NCBI GenBank assembly: GCA_027489835.1
Contig: JAIXZF010000083.1
Location: forward strand, 1-37,604
Direction of reading: 5' to 3'
DNA length: 37,604 nt
Source: Hyphomicrobiales bacterium
GTDB lineage: Bacteria > Pseudomonadota > Alphaproteobacteria > Rhizobiales > Beijerinckiaceae
Position 1 is the first letter of the stretch; every line of letters begins with the position of its first letter. This document shows positions 10,433 through 19,896 of this stretch, in pieces. Below the pieces are notes generated by a model that worked only from the letters and a program-made list of their open reading frames with translations, searched no databases and was not told the DNA's origin. The position numbers and the translations under genes are program-made.

Positions 10433-11323
10433 ATGCCAGAATTGCCGGAAGTCGAGACGGTTCGGCGCGGGCTCGAGCCCGTGCTGGTCGGCGCCCGCAT
10501 CGAGCGGATGACGCTGGGGCGGGACGGGCTGCGCTTTCCCTTCCCCTCGCGCTTCCGCGAGCGGATCGAGGGGCAGACGGTCGCCTCGCTCAGCCGCCGG
10601 GCGAAGTATCTCGTCGCCGAGCTCGGCTCCGGCGAGGCGCTCATCATGCATCTGGGCATGACGGGCCGCTTCATCATCGAGCCGCCCTCGGGCCCGGCGC
10701 AGGAGCCCGGCGAGTTCTACGACGCGATCACGCGGCACGCGGCGCACGATCATGTCGCGTTCGAGCTCGGGCCGCGCGGGCGCATCACCTACAACGACGT
10801 CAGGCGCTTCGGCTTCATGGACCTCGCGCCGCTGGCGGGGCTGGCCGAGTCGCGGCACTTCGCCCGGATGGGCATCGAGCCGCTCGGCAACGCGCTGTCG
10901 GGCGAGACGCTGGCGAAGCTGTTCGCCGGCAAGCTCGCGCCGCTGAAGGCCGCGCTGCTCGACCAGAGCCTGATCGCGGGCCTCGGCAACATCTATGTCT
11001 GCGAGGCGCTGTTCCGCGCGGGCCTCAGCCCCGAAGCGCCGGCGGGGAGCCTCGCCACCGCGACGGGCCGCCCCCGGCCCAAGGCGCACGAACTCGCCCA
11101 GATCATCCGCGATGTGCTGGAGGAAGCCATCCTCGCCGGGGGCTCGACGCTGCGCGATTTCGCCCACACGGATGGCTCGCTGGGCTATTTCCAGCACCGC
11201 TTCCAGGTCTACGACCGCGAGGGCCAGCCCTGCCTGAAGCCGGGCTGCACGGGCCATGTGGCGCGGCTGGTGCAATCGGGCCGCTCGACCTTCCACTGCG
11301 CGATCTGCCAGCCGAAGCGGTGA
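10433..11323 (+). CDS. mutM: Formamidopyrimidine-DNA glycosylase
   Basis: [17 protein letters not shown]-terminus; [25 protein letters not shown]; zinc finger [27 protein letters not shown]. Confidence 0.96.
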   Translation: MPELPEVETVRRGLEPVLVGARIERMTLGRDGLRFPFPSRFRERIEGQTVASLSRRAKYLVAELGSGEALIMHLGMTGRFIIEPPSGPAQEPGEFYDAITRHAAHDHVAFELGPRGRITYNDVRRFGFMDLAPLAGLAESRHFARMGIEPLGNALSGETLAKLFAGKLAPLKAALLDQSLIAGLGNIYVCEALFRAGLSPEAPAGSLATATGRPRPKAHELAQIIRDVLEEAILAGGSTLRDFAHTDGSLGYFQHRFQVYDREGQPCLKPGCTGHVARLVQSGRSTFHCAICQPKR

Positions 11324-11341
11324 GCGGACATTCATGATGCC

Positions 11342-11445
11342 GGTGTCATCCCCGGCGCGCCAGGACGGCGCGGGAAGGGGATCCACGACGGGGCGCTTCG
11401 ACGATGGACCCCTTCCCGGCCCTGCGGGCCGCCGGGGATGACACC
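11342..11445. repeat. REP-like long inverted repeat
   Basis: Perfect 16-bp terminal arms GGTGTCATCCCCGGCG (11342-11357) and CGCCGGGGATGACACC (11430-11445), with further internal pairing (GGGAAGGGGATCCA vs TGGACCCCTTCCC), between convergent genes. Confidence 0.75.
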
Positions 11446-11499
11446 ATCGCAAACTGCGGCGCGTCGACCCTCGAATCTGGCCGCTCGCCGCGCTTGAGC

Positions 11500-13128
11500 T
11501 CAGCCCAGGTTCAGTTCCTTGAAGAAGTCATTGCCCTTATCGTCGATGACGATGAAGGCGGGGAAGTTCTCGACCTCGATCTTCCAGACCGCCTCCATGC
11601 CGAGCTCGGGGTAGTCCAGAACCTCGACCTTGCGGATGCAGTCCTGCGCGAGGCGGGCGGCGGGGCCGCCGACCGAGCCGAGATAGAAGCCGCCATGGGC
11701 CTTGCAGGCCTCGCGCACCGAGGCCGAGCGGTTGCCTTTGGCGAGCATCACCATCGAGCCGCCGAAGGACTGGAACTGGTCGACATAGCCGTCCATGCGT
11801 CCCGCGGTGGTCGGCCCGAAGGCGCCCGAGGGCATGCCGACCGGGGTCTTGGCCGGCCCGGCGTAATAGACCGGGTGGTTGCGGAAATAGTCCGGCATGC
11901 CCTGGCCGGTCTCGAGCCGCTCGCGGATCTTCAGGTGGGCGAGGTCGCGCGCCACGACGATGGTGCCGGTGAGCGACAGCCGCGTCTTGACGGGATGGCG
12001 CGACAGCGCGGCCAGGATCTCGGGCATGGGCCGGCCGAGGTCGATGTGCACCACGTCGCCGCCGAGCGCCGCCTCGTCGACCTCCGGCATGTAGCGGGCG
12101 GGGTTGCGCTCCAGCTCCTCAAGGAAGATTCCGTCCCGCGTGATCTTGCCCACGGCCTGGCGGTCGGCGGAGCAAGACACGCCGAGCCCGATGGGCAGGC
12201 TCGCGCCATGGCGCGGCAGGCGAATGACGCGCACGTCGTAGCAGAAATACTTGCCGCCGAACTGCGCCCCGACGCCCAGCGACTGGGTGAGCTTATGGAC
12301 CTCCGCCTCCATCTCCAGATCGCGAAAGGCGTTGGCCCCGTCCGAGCCTTCGGTCGGCAGCCCGTCGAGATACTTGGTCGAGGCGAGCTTCACCGTCTTC
12401 ATGGTCTGCTCGGCCGAGAGACCGCCGATGACGATGGCGAGATGGTAGGGCGGGCAGGCGGCGGTGCCGAGCGTGAGGATCTTCTCCTTGAGGAAGGCCA
12501 TCATCCGGTCCTTCGTCAGCAGCGAAGGGGTGCCCTGGAAGAGCAGGCTCTTGTTGGCCGAGCCGCCGCCCTTGGCCACGAAGAGGAACTTGTAGGCCTC
12601 GGCGTAGGCGTCCTCCCCCTCGGCGTAGATCTCGATCTGGGCCGGAAGGTTGGTCTTCGTGTTGCGTTCCTCGAACATCGAGATCGGCGCAAGCTGCGAA
12701 TAGCGCAGGTTGCGCTTGAGATAGGCGTCCATCACGCCCTGCCCGATGGCGCCCTCGTCGCCGCCCTCGGTCCAGACGCGGCGGCCCTTCTTGCCCATGA
12801 CGATGGCTGTGCCCGTGTCCTGGCACATGGGCAGGACGCCGCCCGCCGCGATGTTGGCGTTCTTGAGAAGGTCGTAGGCGACGAAGCGGTCGTTGGAGGT
12901 GGCCTCGGGATCGTCGAGGATCGAGGCGAGCTGCTTCAGATGCGCGGGGCGCAGCAGGTGGTTGATGTCGATGAAGGCCTGCTCGGCCAGAAGCCTGATC
13001 GCCTCGGGCTCGACCTTGAGGATGTCGCGCCCCTCGAAGCTGCGGAGCCCGACGCCGTCCGAGCCGAGCTTGCGGTAGGCGGTCCCGTCGGGCCCGAGCG
13101 GAAACAGGGAGGGCGTGACGGACGACAT
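11500..13128 (-). CDS. Fumarate hydratase, class I (iron-sulfur type)
   Basis: [36 protein letters not shown]..., [82 protein letters not shown]. Confidence 0.94.
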   Translation of the reverse strand: MSSVTPSLFPLGPDGTAYRKLGSDGVGLRSFEGRDILKVEPEAIRLLAEQAFIDINHLLRPAHLKQLASILDDPEATSNDRFVAYDLLKNANIAAGGVLPMCQDTGTAIVMGKKGRRVWTEGGDEGAIGQGVMDAYLKRNLRYSQLAPISMFEERNTKTNLPAQIEIYAEGEDAYAEAYKFLFVAKGGGSANKSLLFQGTPSLLTKDRMMAFLKEKILTLGTAACPPYHLAIVIGGLSAEQTMKTVKLASTKYLDGLPTEGSDGANAFRDLEMEAEVHKLTQSLGVGAQFGGKYFCYDVRVIRLPRHGASLPIGLGVSCSADRQAVGKITRDGIFLEELERNPARYMPEVDEAALGGDVVHIDLGRPMPEILAALSRHPVKTRLSLTGTIVVARDLAHLKIRERLETGQGMPDYFRNHPVYYAGPAKTPVGMPSGAFGPTTAGRMDGYVDQFQSFGGSMVMLAKGNRSASVREACKAHGGFYLGSVGGPAARLAQDCIRKVEVLDYPELGMEAVWKIEVENFPAFIVIDDKGNDFFKELNLG

Positions 13129-13250
13129 GGACGGGCTCCGGAAACGAGGCGCTGCTGCCCTGTCCTTAGCCGCCGGGCCGCCTCATTCCAAGTCAACCAA
13201 AGCAGGGAGCGCAACCCCACAGAGCGGTGCCTCGGGGCCGCCGCGCCTGG

Positions 13251-13712
13251 TCAGGCGGCCTTCGCCGGGTTCTCGGTGAGGATGGCGTAGACCGCGCTGG
13301 CGTCATAGGCGCTGCGGATGCGCTCGAGGGTGGAGCGGTCGCGCAGCACGCGGGCGACGCGCGCCAGCGCCTTCAGGTGGTCGGCGCCCGCGCCTTCCGG
13401 CGCGAGCAGCACGAACATGATGTCGACCGGCTGGCCGTCCAGCGCATCGAAGTCGATCGGCTTCTCGAGCCTCACGAACATGCCGCGCAGCTTGTCGAGG
13501 CTGCGCAGGCGGCCATGGGGGATGGCGATGCCGTCGCCGATGCCGGTCGAGCCGAGCCGCTCGCGCTGGAGCAGGGTCTCGAAGATCTCCCGCTCGGGCA
13601 GGCCGGTGTTCGCGGCCGCACGGACGGCGATTTCCTGAAGCGCCTGCTTCTTGCCGTTGACCTTCAACGGGGCAAGCACGGCGTCGGGGGTGAGAAGGTC
13701 GTGCAGGATCAT
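13251..13712 (-). CDS. ptsN: PTS IIA-like nitrogen regulatory protein
   Basis: LLQRERLGSTGIGDGIAIPHGRL with the phosphorylatable His; DIMFVLLAPEGAGADHLKALARVARVLRD; adjacent to hpf and rpoN. Confidence 0.94.
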   Translation of the reverse strand: MILHDLLTPDAVLAPLKVNGKKQALQEIAVRAAANTGLPEREIFETLLQRERLGSTGIGDGIAIPHGRLRSLDKLRGMFVRLEKPIDFDALDGQPVDIMFVLLAPEGAGADHLKALARVARVLRDRSTLERIRSAYDASAVYAILTENPAKAA

Positions 13713-13801
13713 GGTGGTCCCATATGATGCATCTTGCGTGCCGAAAAGCCCGAAGGCCGCGGCAGATCATCATTCCTGTGCGTGGCTCGCGTGGAGGCCG
13801 C

Positions 13802-14398
13802 TTATGACAACGCCGCCGGCGGATCGATCCATCCAATGTTGCCGTCGCGGCGGCGATATACGATGTTCACGCGGCCGTTGCCAGCATTTCTGAACACGAG
13901 CACCGGGGCGCCGGTCATGTCGAGCTCGGACACGGCGTTGCCGACGCTCAGCTCATGCAGGTTGCGCGTGGTCTCGGCGACGATGGCCGGGTGGACGCCG
14001 TTCGCCGGGCCGGACTCGTCGGCATGCTCCTCGGCGTCCTCATCGGGGGCGGCGATCACATAGCTCGGCATCTCGGTGAGGACGCGCCGCTCCTGCGCGG
14101 CGCCCGAATGGTCCTTCAGCCGGCGCTTGTAGCGGCGCAGGCGCTTCTCCATGCGCTCGACCATGCGGTCCAGGCTCTGGTACGCGTCATGGGCGGACCC
14201 CGACGCCTCCAGCGTGATGCCCGATGAGAGATGCAGCACCGCGTCGCTGCGGAAGCCGGTGCCGTCTTTGGCGACTGTCACATGCCCGTTGAAGGTGCCC
14301 TCGTAGTACTTGCCGAGCGCCGATCCCACGCGCTGCTCCGCCTGGGCGCGGATCGCCTCGCCGACATCGAGATTCTTGCCCGACACGCGCAGACCCAT
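13802..14398 (-). CDS. hpf: Ribosome hibernation promoting factor, long form
   Basis: MGLRVSGKNLDVGEAIRAQAEQRVGSALGKYYEGTFNGHVTVAKDGTGFRSDAVLHLSSGITLEASGSAHDAYQSLDRMVERMEKRLRRYKRRLKDH, plus C-terminal dimerisation domain PVLVFRNAGNGRVNIVYRRRDGNIGWIDP. Confidence 0.94.
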   Translation of the reverse strand: MGLRVSGKNLDVGEAIRAQAEQRVGSALGKYYEGTFNGHVTVAKDGTGFRSDAVLHLSSGITLEASGSAHDAYQSLDRMVERMEKRLRRYKRRLKDHSGAAQERRVLTEMPSYVIAAPDEDAEEHADESGPANGVHPAIVAETTRNLHELSVGNAVSELDMTGAPVLVFRNAGNGRVNIVYRRRDGNIGWIDPPAALS

Positions 14399-14527
14399 GG
14401 TTCGTCTCCTTCAGTCTCGGGAGCGCCGCGGGCCCAAAGGTCAAGCCGCATGACCGGCCGCACCCGGTCGTCCCAAGGTGTGTTCTGGCGCCGATCCTGT
14501 CAACGCATTCCAGCGGTCGCCGCGCGC

Positions 14528-16138
14528 TCAGCGGGCCGCGGCTCCATCGCGCTGGCGGGCCCGCCTCCGCTCCATGGAGGAGCCGATGCCGAGCGCCTCG
14601 CGGTACTTGGCGACGGTGCGGCGGGCGATCTCGATGCCCTGCTCGCGCAGCTTCACCACGATGGCGTCGTCGGACAGCACGTCGCGCGCGCCCTCACCGT
14701 CCACGAGCTGCCGGATGCGGTGGCGCACCGCCTCGGCGGAATGCGCCTCGCCATAGCCGGTGGATGCGATGGCGGCCGTGAAGAAGTATTTCATCTCGAA
14801 CAGCCCGCGCGGGCTGATCAGATACTTGTTGGACGTCACGCGCGAAACCGTCGACTCGTGCATCGCGATGGCATCGGCGACCGTCTTGAGGTTGAGCGGC
14901 CGCAGATGCTCGACGCCGTAGGCGAAGAACGCATCCTGCTGCCGCACGATCTCGCTGGCGACCTTGAGGATGGTGCGCGCCCGCTGCTCGAGGCTTCGCG
15001 TCAGCCAGTTCGCCGTCTGCAGGCATTCGGCGATGAAGGCCTTCTCGACATCGTTGCGAGCCACCTTGCTGACCTTGGCATGGTAGGTCTGGTTGACCAG
15101 CACGCGCGGCAGGGTGTCGGGGTTGAGGTCGATCAGCCAGGAGCCGTCCGGGGCGGCCCGCACGATCACGTCCGGCGTCACGGTCTGGGCCGCGCCGCCG
15201 CCGTAGCCCCGCCCCGGCTTGGGATCGAGCTCACGAATCTCGGCCATCATCTCGGCGAGGTCTTCCTCGTCGACGCCGCAGATGCGGCGCAGCTGGGCAA
15301 GATCACGGCGCGCCAGCAGCGGAAGATTGGCCACCAGCGCCGCCATGGCGGGGTCGAAGCGGTCCCGCTCCTTCAGCTGGATGGTCAGGCATTCGGCGAT
15401 GTCGCGCGCGCCGATGCCGCTGGGCTCGAAGGTGTGGATCACCGACAGCACCCGCTCGACCCGCGCGACCTCGACGCCAAGGCGCTCCGCGATGTCGGCG
15501 CAGGGCTCCGAGAGGTAACCGGCCTCGTCGATGGCGTCGATCAGGTGCCGGCCGATCAACCTGTCGCCCGGGTCGGAAATGGCGATGTCGAGCTGCGCGC
15601 CGAGGACGTCGCCGAGTGTCTGCTCGACCGAAAGCGTCTCCTCGAAGCCGGGCAGGTCCTCGTCGAAGTTCGCAGACCCGCCGGGGCCGACGGCGCCGCC
15701 GCCCATGACCGGCAGCATGTCCTCGGCGACGCGCTCATGGCGCGCCACGGCCGGCCCTTCATCCTGAAAGACATTGTCGAGCCGCGTGCCGAGGCCATCC
15801 TCGATGCTCTGGCGGCCGGTCGCAAGCTCGTCGGCATACCAGTCTGGCTGCGCCGGCTCGTCAAACCGGTCGGCTGCGTCGGCGGCCGCACCGAGCCCCT
15901 CGCCCTCGAAGCCGTCCCCGGGCCCGTCCTGGGCCGCGGCCTCGCGCTCGGCGGCCTCGAACTCGGGGCTCGCATCGGTGTCGGTGCGCTCGAGCAGCGG
16001 ATTGCGTTCGATCTCCGCTTCGACGAAGGCCTGAAGGTCGAGATGGGACAGCTGCAGCAGCTTGATCGCCTGCAGGAGCTGCGGCGTCATGACAAGGGAT
16101 TGCCCCTGCCTCATCTCCAGCTTGGCGGAAATGCTCAT
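14528..16138 (-). CDS. rpoN: RNA polymerase sigma-54 factor
   Basis: MSISAKLEMRQGQSLVMTPQLLQAIKLLQLSHLDLQAFVEAEIERNPLLE; RpoN box ARRTVAKYREALGI. Confidence 0.97.
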   Translation of the reverse strand: MSISAKLEMRQGQSLVMTPQLLQAIKLLQLSHLDLQAFVEAEIERNPLLERTDTDASPEFEAAEREAAAQDGPGDGFEGEGLGAAADAADRFDEPAQPDWYADELATGRQSIEDGLGTRLDNVFQDEGPAVARHERVAEDMLPVMGGGAVGPGGSANFDEDLPGFEETLSVEQTLGDVLGAQLDIAISDPGDRLIGRHLIDAIDEAGYLSEPCADIAERLGVEVARVERVLSVIHTFEPSGIGARDIAECLTIQLKERDRFDPAMAALVANLPLLARRDLAQLRRICGVDEEDLAEMMAEIRELDPKPGRGYGGGAAQTVTPDVIVRAAPDGSWLIDLNPDTLPRVLVNQTYHAKVSKVARNDVEKAFIAECLQTANWLTRSLEQRARTILKVASEIVRQQDAFFAYGVEHLRPLNLKTVADAIAMHESTVSRVTSNKYLISPRGLFEMKYFFTAAIASTGYGEAHSAEAVRHRIRQLVDGEGARDVLSDDAIVVKLREQGIEIARRTVAKYREALGIGSSMERRRARQRDGAAAR

Positions 16139-16242
16139 GCGCCCCGCAGTCCCAGAACCCTGCCCCTGTACGAGCCCAAAATTTCATCCCCCGGCCGGCA
16201 CAAGCCCCGGCTCTCTCGGCATGAAACTTGCCTTGGCTTAAG

Positions 16243-16271
16243 AAGCTATGACGAGCGGCGTGGAAGGTCAA
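16243..16271 (-). promoter_or_regulatory. Candidate sigma-70-type promoter for rpoN
   Basis: Minus strand TTGACC-N17-TAGCTT in the lptB-rpoN gap; strong -35, weak -10. Confidence 0.3.
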
Positions 16272-16349
16272 AGGCCTGACGCGCCTTTTTCGCAATGCTT
16301 AATCGTCTGTGACGATCCTGCGACAGTCGCGGCGCCCGCGAACCGGGCC

Positions 16350-17291
16350 TCAGAGGCGGAAATCCTCGCCCAGATAGACGCGCCGCACATCCGGATTGGC
16401 GATGATCTCGCCGGGCGTGCCTTCGGTCAGCACCCGCCCCGAATGGATGATGTAGGCGCGGTCGACCAGCCCGAGCGTTTCGCGGACATTGTGGTCGGTA
16501 ATCAGCACGCCGATGCCGCGGTCGGTCAACTGGCGAACCAGCGCCTGGATGTCCCCCACCGCGATCGGGTCGATGCCGGCGAAGGGTTCGTCGAGCAGCA
16601 CGAAGGAGGGGCGCGCGGCCAGCGAGCGCGCGATCTCGCAGCGCCGCCGCTCGCCGCCGGAGAGCGCGATGGAGGGCGCCTTGCGCAGCCGCGTGATGTT
16701 GAACTCGTCGAGCAGGGCGTCGAGCTCCCGCTCGCGCTTCTTGCGATCGGGCTCGACGACCTCGAGCACGGCCCGGATGTTGTCCTCGACGCTCAGGCCC
16801 CGGAAGATCGACTGCTCCTGCGGCAGATAGCCGATGCCGAGCCTCGCGCGGCGATACATCGGCAGGTGCGTGATGTCGTTGCCGTCGAGCGTGATGCGGC
16901 CGAGATCGGCCGAGACCAGCCCGGTGATCATGTAGAAGATCGTGGTCTTGCCGGCGCCGTTCGGGCCGAGCAGGCCGACCGCTTCGCCATTGCGCACGTT
17001 GAGGCCGGCATCGTTGACGACGGTGCGGCCGCGATAGCTCTTGCGGAGCCCGATGACGGAGAGGACGCCGGGGCCGCCTGCCGCGTTGAGAGCCTGCGAC
17101 GCCGCCAGCGCGGCTTCGCGCTCTACGTCGCGGCCCTGCCCGCCCCAGCCCTGCCGATCATCGACCGCATCCGGGCCGGGGTCGAACCCTGCGCCATCCG
17201 CCGGCAGCGCCCACGCATCAGCCGCCGCGTCGACGGTCGCGGGCGGCTGCGGCTCGTCGCGGCGCGCTTTGAAGCGGAATGGAAACTTCAC
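16350..17291 (-). CDS. lptB: LPS export ABC transporter ATP-binding protein with N-terminal extension
   Basis: GLLGPNGAGKTTIFYMITGLV, GIGYLPQEQSIFRGLSVEDNI, LSGGERRRCEIARSLA, LLDEPFAGIDPIAVGDIQ, VLITDHNVRETL. Start assigned to GTG 17291 (VKFPFRFKARRD) because the longer ATG ORF would run into lptA. Confidence 0.92.
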   Translation of the reverse strand: MKFPFRFKARRDEPQPPATVDAAADAWALPADGAGFDPGPDAVDDRQGWGGQGRDVEREAALAASQALNAAGGPGVLSVIGLRKSYRGRTVVNDAGLNVRNGEAVGLLGPNGAGKTTIFYMITGLVSADLGRITLDGNDITHLPMYRRARLGIGYLPQEQSIFRGLSVEDNIRAVLEVVEPDRKKRERELDALLDEFNITRLRKAPSIALSGGERRRCEIARSLAARPSFVLLDEPFAGIDPIAVGDIQALVRQLTDRGIGVLITDHNVRETLGLVDRAYIIHSGRVLTEGTPGEIIANPDVRRVYLGEDFRL

Positions 17292-17352
17292 GGCCGGGCG
17301 GCCCTCCTCGACCTCGGGCGAGATATCGCGATCTCCGGCGCGGACGTCAAAC

Positions 17353-18036
17353 TCAATTGCTGGGCGCAGACCCGGCGCGGCGCGGCTGGCCCGAGGCAGG
17401 CGCGGCCGGGGCACCCGCCGGGGCGGCCGGCGTCTCGGCGGAGCCGGGCACGAAGAAGCCGCGCACGCGGCCGCCGTCGAAATTCGCGATGCCGGTCTTG
17501 GTGTTGTAGACGAGCCGCTCGCCGCGCGTGACGTTCGGGCCCTTGGCGAGCGCGACGTCCCCGGTCATCACGACCATGTCCTTCTCGCGGTCGAACACGG
17601 CCTTCTGCCCCGTGGCGACCTGATCCTCGGAGGTGACCGTGACCGGCCCGTCGCAGTCGAGCCTGCGGATGCCGCCATCACCCCCGACGCTCGCGGCGGA
17701 GGGCTGCGGCGCGGGGCGCTGGCCAGCGGCGCCGGCGACGCCGCCACCGCGGTTCTCGTAGACAATGGTCATCTTGGTGCAGCGGATCGTGGTCTTGCCC
17801 TGCACGGCGATGACGTTGCCAGAAAAGATGGCCTTGCTCTCCTTGTCGAGCACGTCGAGGCGGTCGGCATCGATCTTGATCGGGTCCTTGGAGTTCGAGC
17901 CCAGGCTCGACAGGGGTGCGTTGGCGGGCGCCGCGCGTTGCTGCGCTAGCGCCGGGTTTGCGCACAGCACGGCCAGCGCGCTCGCGGCGAGGAGAAGACG
18001 GGTCGCGGAGCGGCTCATGGACATGGACTTCCTCAC
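17353..18036 (-). CDS. lptA: LPS transport periplasmic protein LptA
   Basis: Signal peptide SATRLLLAASALAVLCANPALAQ; DPIKIDADRLDVLDKESKAIFSGNVIAVQGKTTIRCTKMTIVYE; GDVALAKGPNVTRGERLVYNTKTGIANF. 4-nt GTGA overlap with lptC. Confidence 0.9.
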   Translation of the reverse strand: MRKSMSMSRSATRLLLAASALAVLCANPALAQQRAAPANAPLSSLGSNSKDPIKIDADRLDVLDKESKAIFSGNVIAVQGKTTIRCTKMTIVYENRGGGVAGAAGQRPAPQPSAASVGGDGGIRRLDCDGPVTVTSEDQVATGQKAVFDREKDMVVMTGDVALAKGPNVTRGERLVYNTKTGIANFDGGRVRGFFVPGSAETPAAPAGAPAAPASGQPRRAGSAPSN

Positions 18037-19001
18037 GGGGCGCGCGGCGCAGGCCGGGGCTGGCCGGTTGCGGGATCGATGACGGTGACGGGGCGGGTGC
18101 CGGCCGGCGGCGCCGCAGCGACAGGCGGCGCGGATGCGGGCCGGGCTCCCGCAGGAGCGGGGGAAGCGGCCGGAGCAGCCGCAGGCGGGACAGGCGCAGG
18201 CGGGACAGGCGCAGGCTGGACGGCGGCAGGCGGCGTTGGAGCCGCGGGCGCGGCGCGGGCGGGCGCGGCTCCGGCCCTCGTGCTGTCCTTGTCGTCGATC
18301 AGCGCCGAGACGCGGCCGATGAACGAGATGACGGCGCCGTTGTCGGTGACGTCGAGCCCGTCGGCGGTCAGCCCCATGTCGGGCATCCTCACGGCGATGG
18401 GCTCGGTCGAGCGCACGGTGCCGGCCTTGAAGTCGACGGTGGCCGATTTCAGGTTGGCCTCTTGCCCGGCCTGGGTGCGCAGGCGCACGTCGTCGGTGAG
18501 CTGGAGTTGTTCCTTCTGGCTGTCGAAGACGGCCTTGCGGGCCGCGAGGTTCATGACCCCGCCATCCGCGTTCTCGAGCCGCGCCTTCATCTCGCTGAGC
18601 TCGATGATGTTGGGGATGCGGATGTCCTGGACCGCGCTCGTGGCGGTGACCTCGTAGGGCCGGTTGTCCTTGCGGTGACCGGCGAGGCGCGGGTTTTCCA
18701 TCGTCACGCGGGTGCCGTCCATCTTGATCGCGCCGACGGTCACGCCCGCATAGCGGAAGGGATTGACGAAGGGCAGGACGATGAAGCCCGCGAAGCTGAG
18801 CGCAGCACCGAGCGGGATGGCGAGACGCAGGAAGCGCACGACGCGCGAATGCCGCCGGGCCGCGCGGTAGGCCGCGCCTGACTGCTCGGCCCTCGCCGCC
18901 GCGAAGCCCTGCCGCGGGTCATGGCCCCGGCGCGGCTGGTCGCTCCCGGGCAGCGCCCAGGCCTGAGCCGGTGTGGAAGCGGGGATCGAGGCAGTCATCA
19001 A
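18033..19001 (-). CDS. lptC: LPS export system protein LptC with Pro/Ala-rich C-terminal tail
   Basis: Single TM VVRFLRLAIPLGAALSFAGFIVLPF; DGTRVTMENPRLAGHRKDNRPYEVTATSAVQD; YSC84/LptC-like beta repeats; immediately upstream of lptA. Confidence 0.88.
   Translation of the reverse strand: MMTASIPASTPAQAWALPGSDQPRRGHDPRQGFAAARAEQSGAAYRAARRHSRVVRFLRLAIPLGAALSFAGFIVLPFVNPFRYAGVTVGAIKMDGTRVTMENPRLAGHRKDNRPYEVTATSAVQDIRIPNIIELSEMKARLENADGGVMNLAARKAVFDSQKEQLQLTDDVRLRTQAGQEANLKSATVDFKAGTVRSTEPIAVRMPDMGLTADGLDVTDNGAVISFIGRVSALIDDKDSTRAGAAPARAAPAAPTPPAAVQPAPVPPAPVPPAAAPAASPAPAGARPASAPPVAAAPPAGTRPVTVIDPATGQPRPAPRAP
18181..18225. repeat. Short tandem repeat, 15-bp unit (two exact copies plus a degenerate third)
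   Basis: GCAGGCGGGACAGGC x2 then GCAGGCTGGACGGCG; encodes the PAPVPPAPVPPA repeat in the LptC tail. Confidence 0.8.
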
Positions 19002-19081
19002 GGCCCGCAGTTAGGCGTTCGAGGGGGCAAATCTAAGGCGCGGGGCGACCTTGCGGCAAGCAGCCGCGCCGACCCGGCGGC

Positions 19082-19696
19082 TCAGCTGTGCGCGAAGATG
19101 TCGACCTCCGGCCAGCCGACGAGGTCGAGCTCGGCGCGGGTCGGCAGGAAATCGAAACAGGCCCTGGCGATGCCGTCGCGCCCTTCGCGCGCCAGCAGCA
19201 CGTCGAACCTGGCCTTGAGCTGGTGCAGGTGCAGCACGTCGGACGCGGCATAGGCCAGCTGTTCCTTCGTCAGCTCAGCGGCTCCCCAATCCGAGGATTG
19301 CTGCTGCTTGGACAGCTCCACGCCCAGCAGTTCGCGGGTGATGTCCTTGAGCCCGTGCCGGTCGGTGTAGGTGCGCACCAGCCGCGAGGCGATCTTGGTG
19401 CAATAGACCGGCCGGGTGACCACGCCGAAAGCATTGCGCAGGGCTGCTATGTCGAAGCGGGCATAGTGGAAGATCTTCAGCACGCCGGGATCGGCGAGGA
19501 TCCTCGACAGGACGGGCGGCGGCAGCGCGCCCTTCGGGATCTGGACGATGTCGGCCGAGCCGTCGCCCCGCGAGATCTGCACGACGCAGAGCCGGTCGCG
19601 GTGCGGGTTGAGGCCCAAAGTCTCGGTGTCGATGGCCAGCGACGGGCCCGGATCGTAATCGGCCGGCAGGTCGCCGACATGGAGCGTGATGGTCAT
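19082..19696 (-). CDS. Ribonuclease D-like 3'-5' exonuclease
   Basis: SLAIDTETLGLNPHRDRLCVVQIS, KIFHYARFDIAALRNAFG, LVRTYTDRHGLKDITRELLGVELSKQQQSSDWGAAELTKEQLAYAASDVLHLHQL: DEDD exonuclease motifs; no HRDC domain. Confidence 0.9.
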   Translation of the reverse strand: MTITLHVGDLPADYDPGPSLAIDTETLGLNPHRDRLCVVQISRGDGSADIVQIPKGALPPPVLSRILADPGVLKIFHYARFDIAALRNAFGVVTRPVYCTKIASRLVRTYTDRHGLKDITRELLGVELSKQQQSSDWGAAELTKEQLAYAASDVLHLHQLKARFDVLLAREGRDGIARACFDFLPTRAELDLVGWPEVDIFAHS

Positions 19697-19896
19697 GAAA
19701 GGCGCAATCCGGATAACCGCAAGTCGAGGCCGGGCCGTGGCGCCGCCGGCGGCAGTCTCGGCGACGGCGGTTGCCAAAGGCTTTAGATCATCACGATGAC
19801 CGCGCCAATCGCGGATCGCCGGCTCTTGGCCACAAACGGCTTCCGGTCGCGCCGCCGCGCGGCTAAACCTGCCGGCGACACGTTCCGGAGACCGCC

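Noticed and set aside
14231-16279. Plus-strand ORF of 682 aa antisense to rpoN
   Set aside because: Mirror frame of rpoN; no independent motifs or RBS support.
16270-16288. AAAGGC-CTGACGC-GCCTTT hairpin in the lptB-rpoN gap
   Set aside because: Only a 6-bp stem and the U-tract is on the + strand, opposite to the transcription of the flanking genes.
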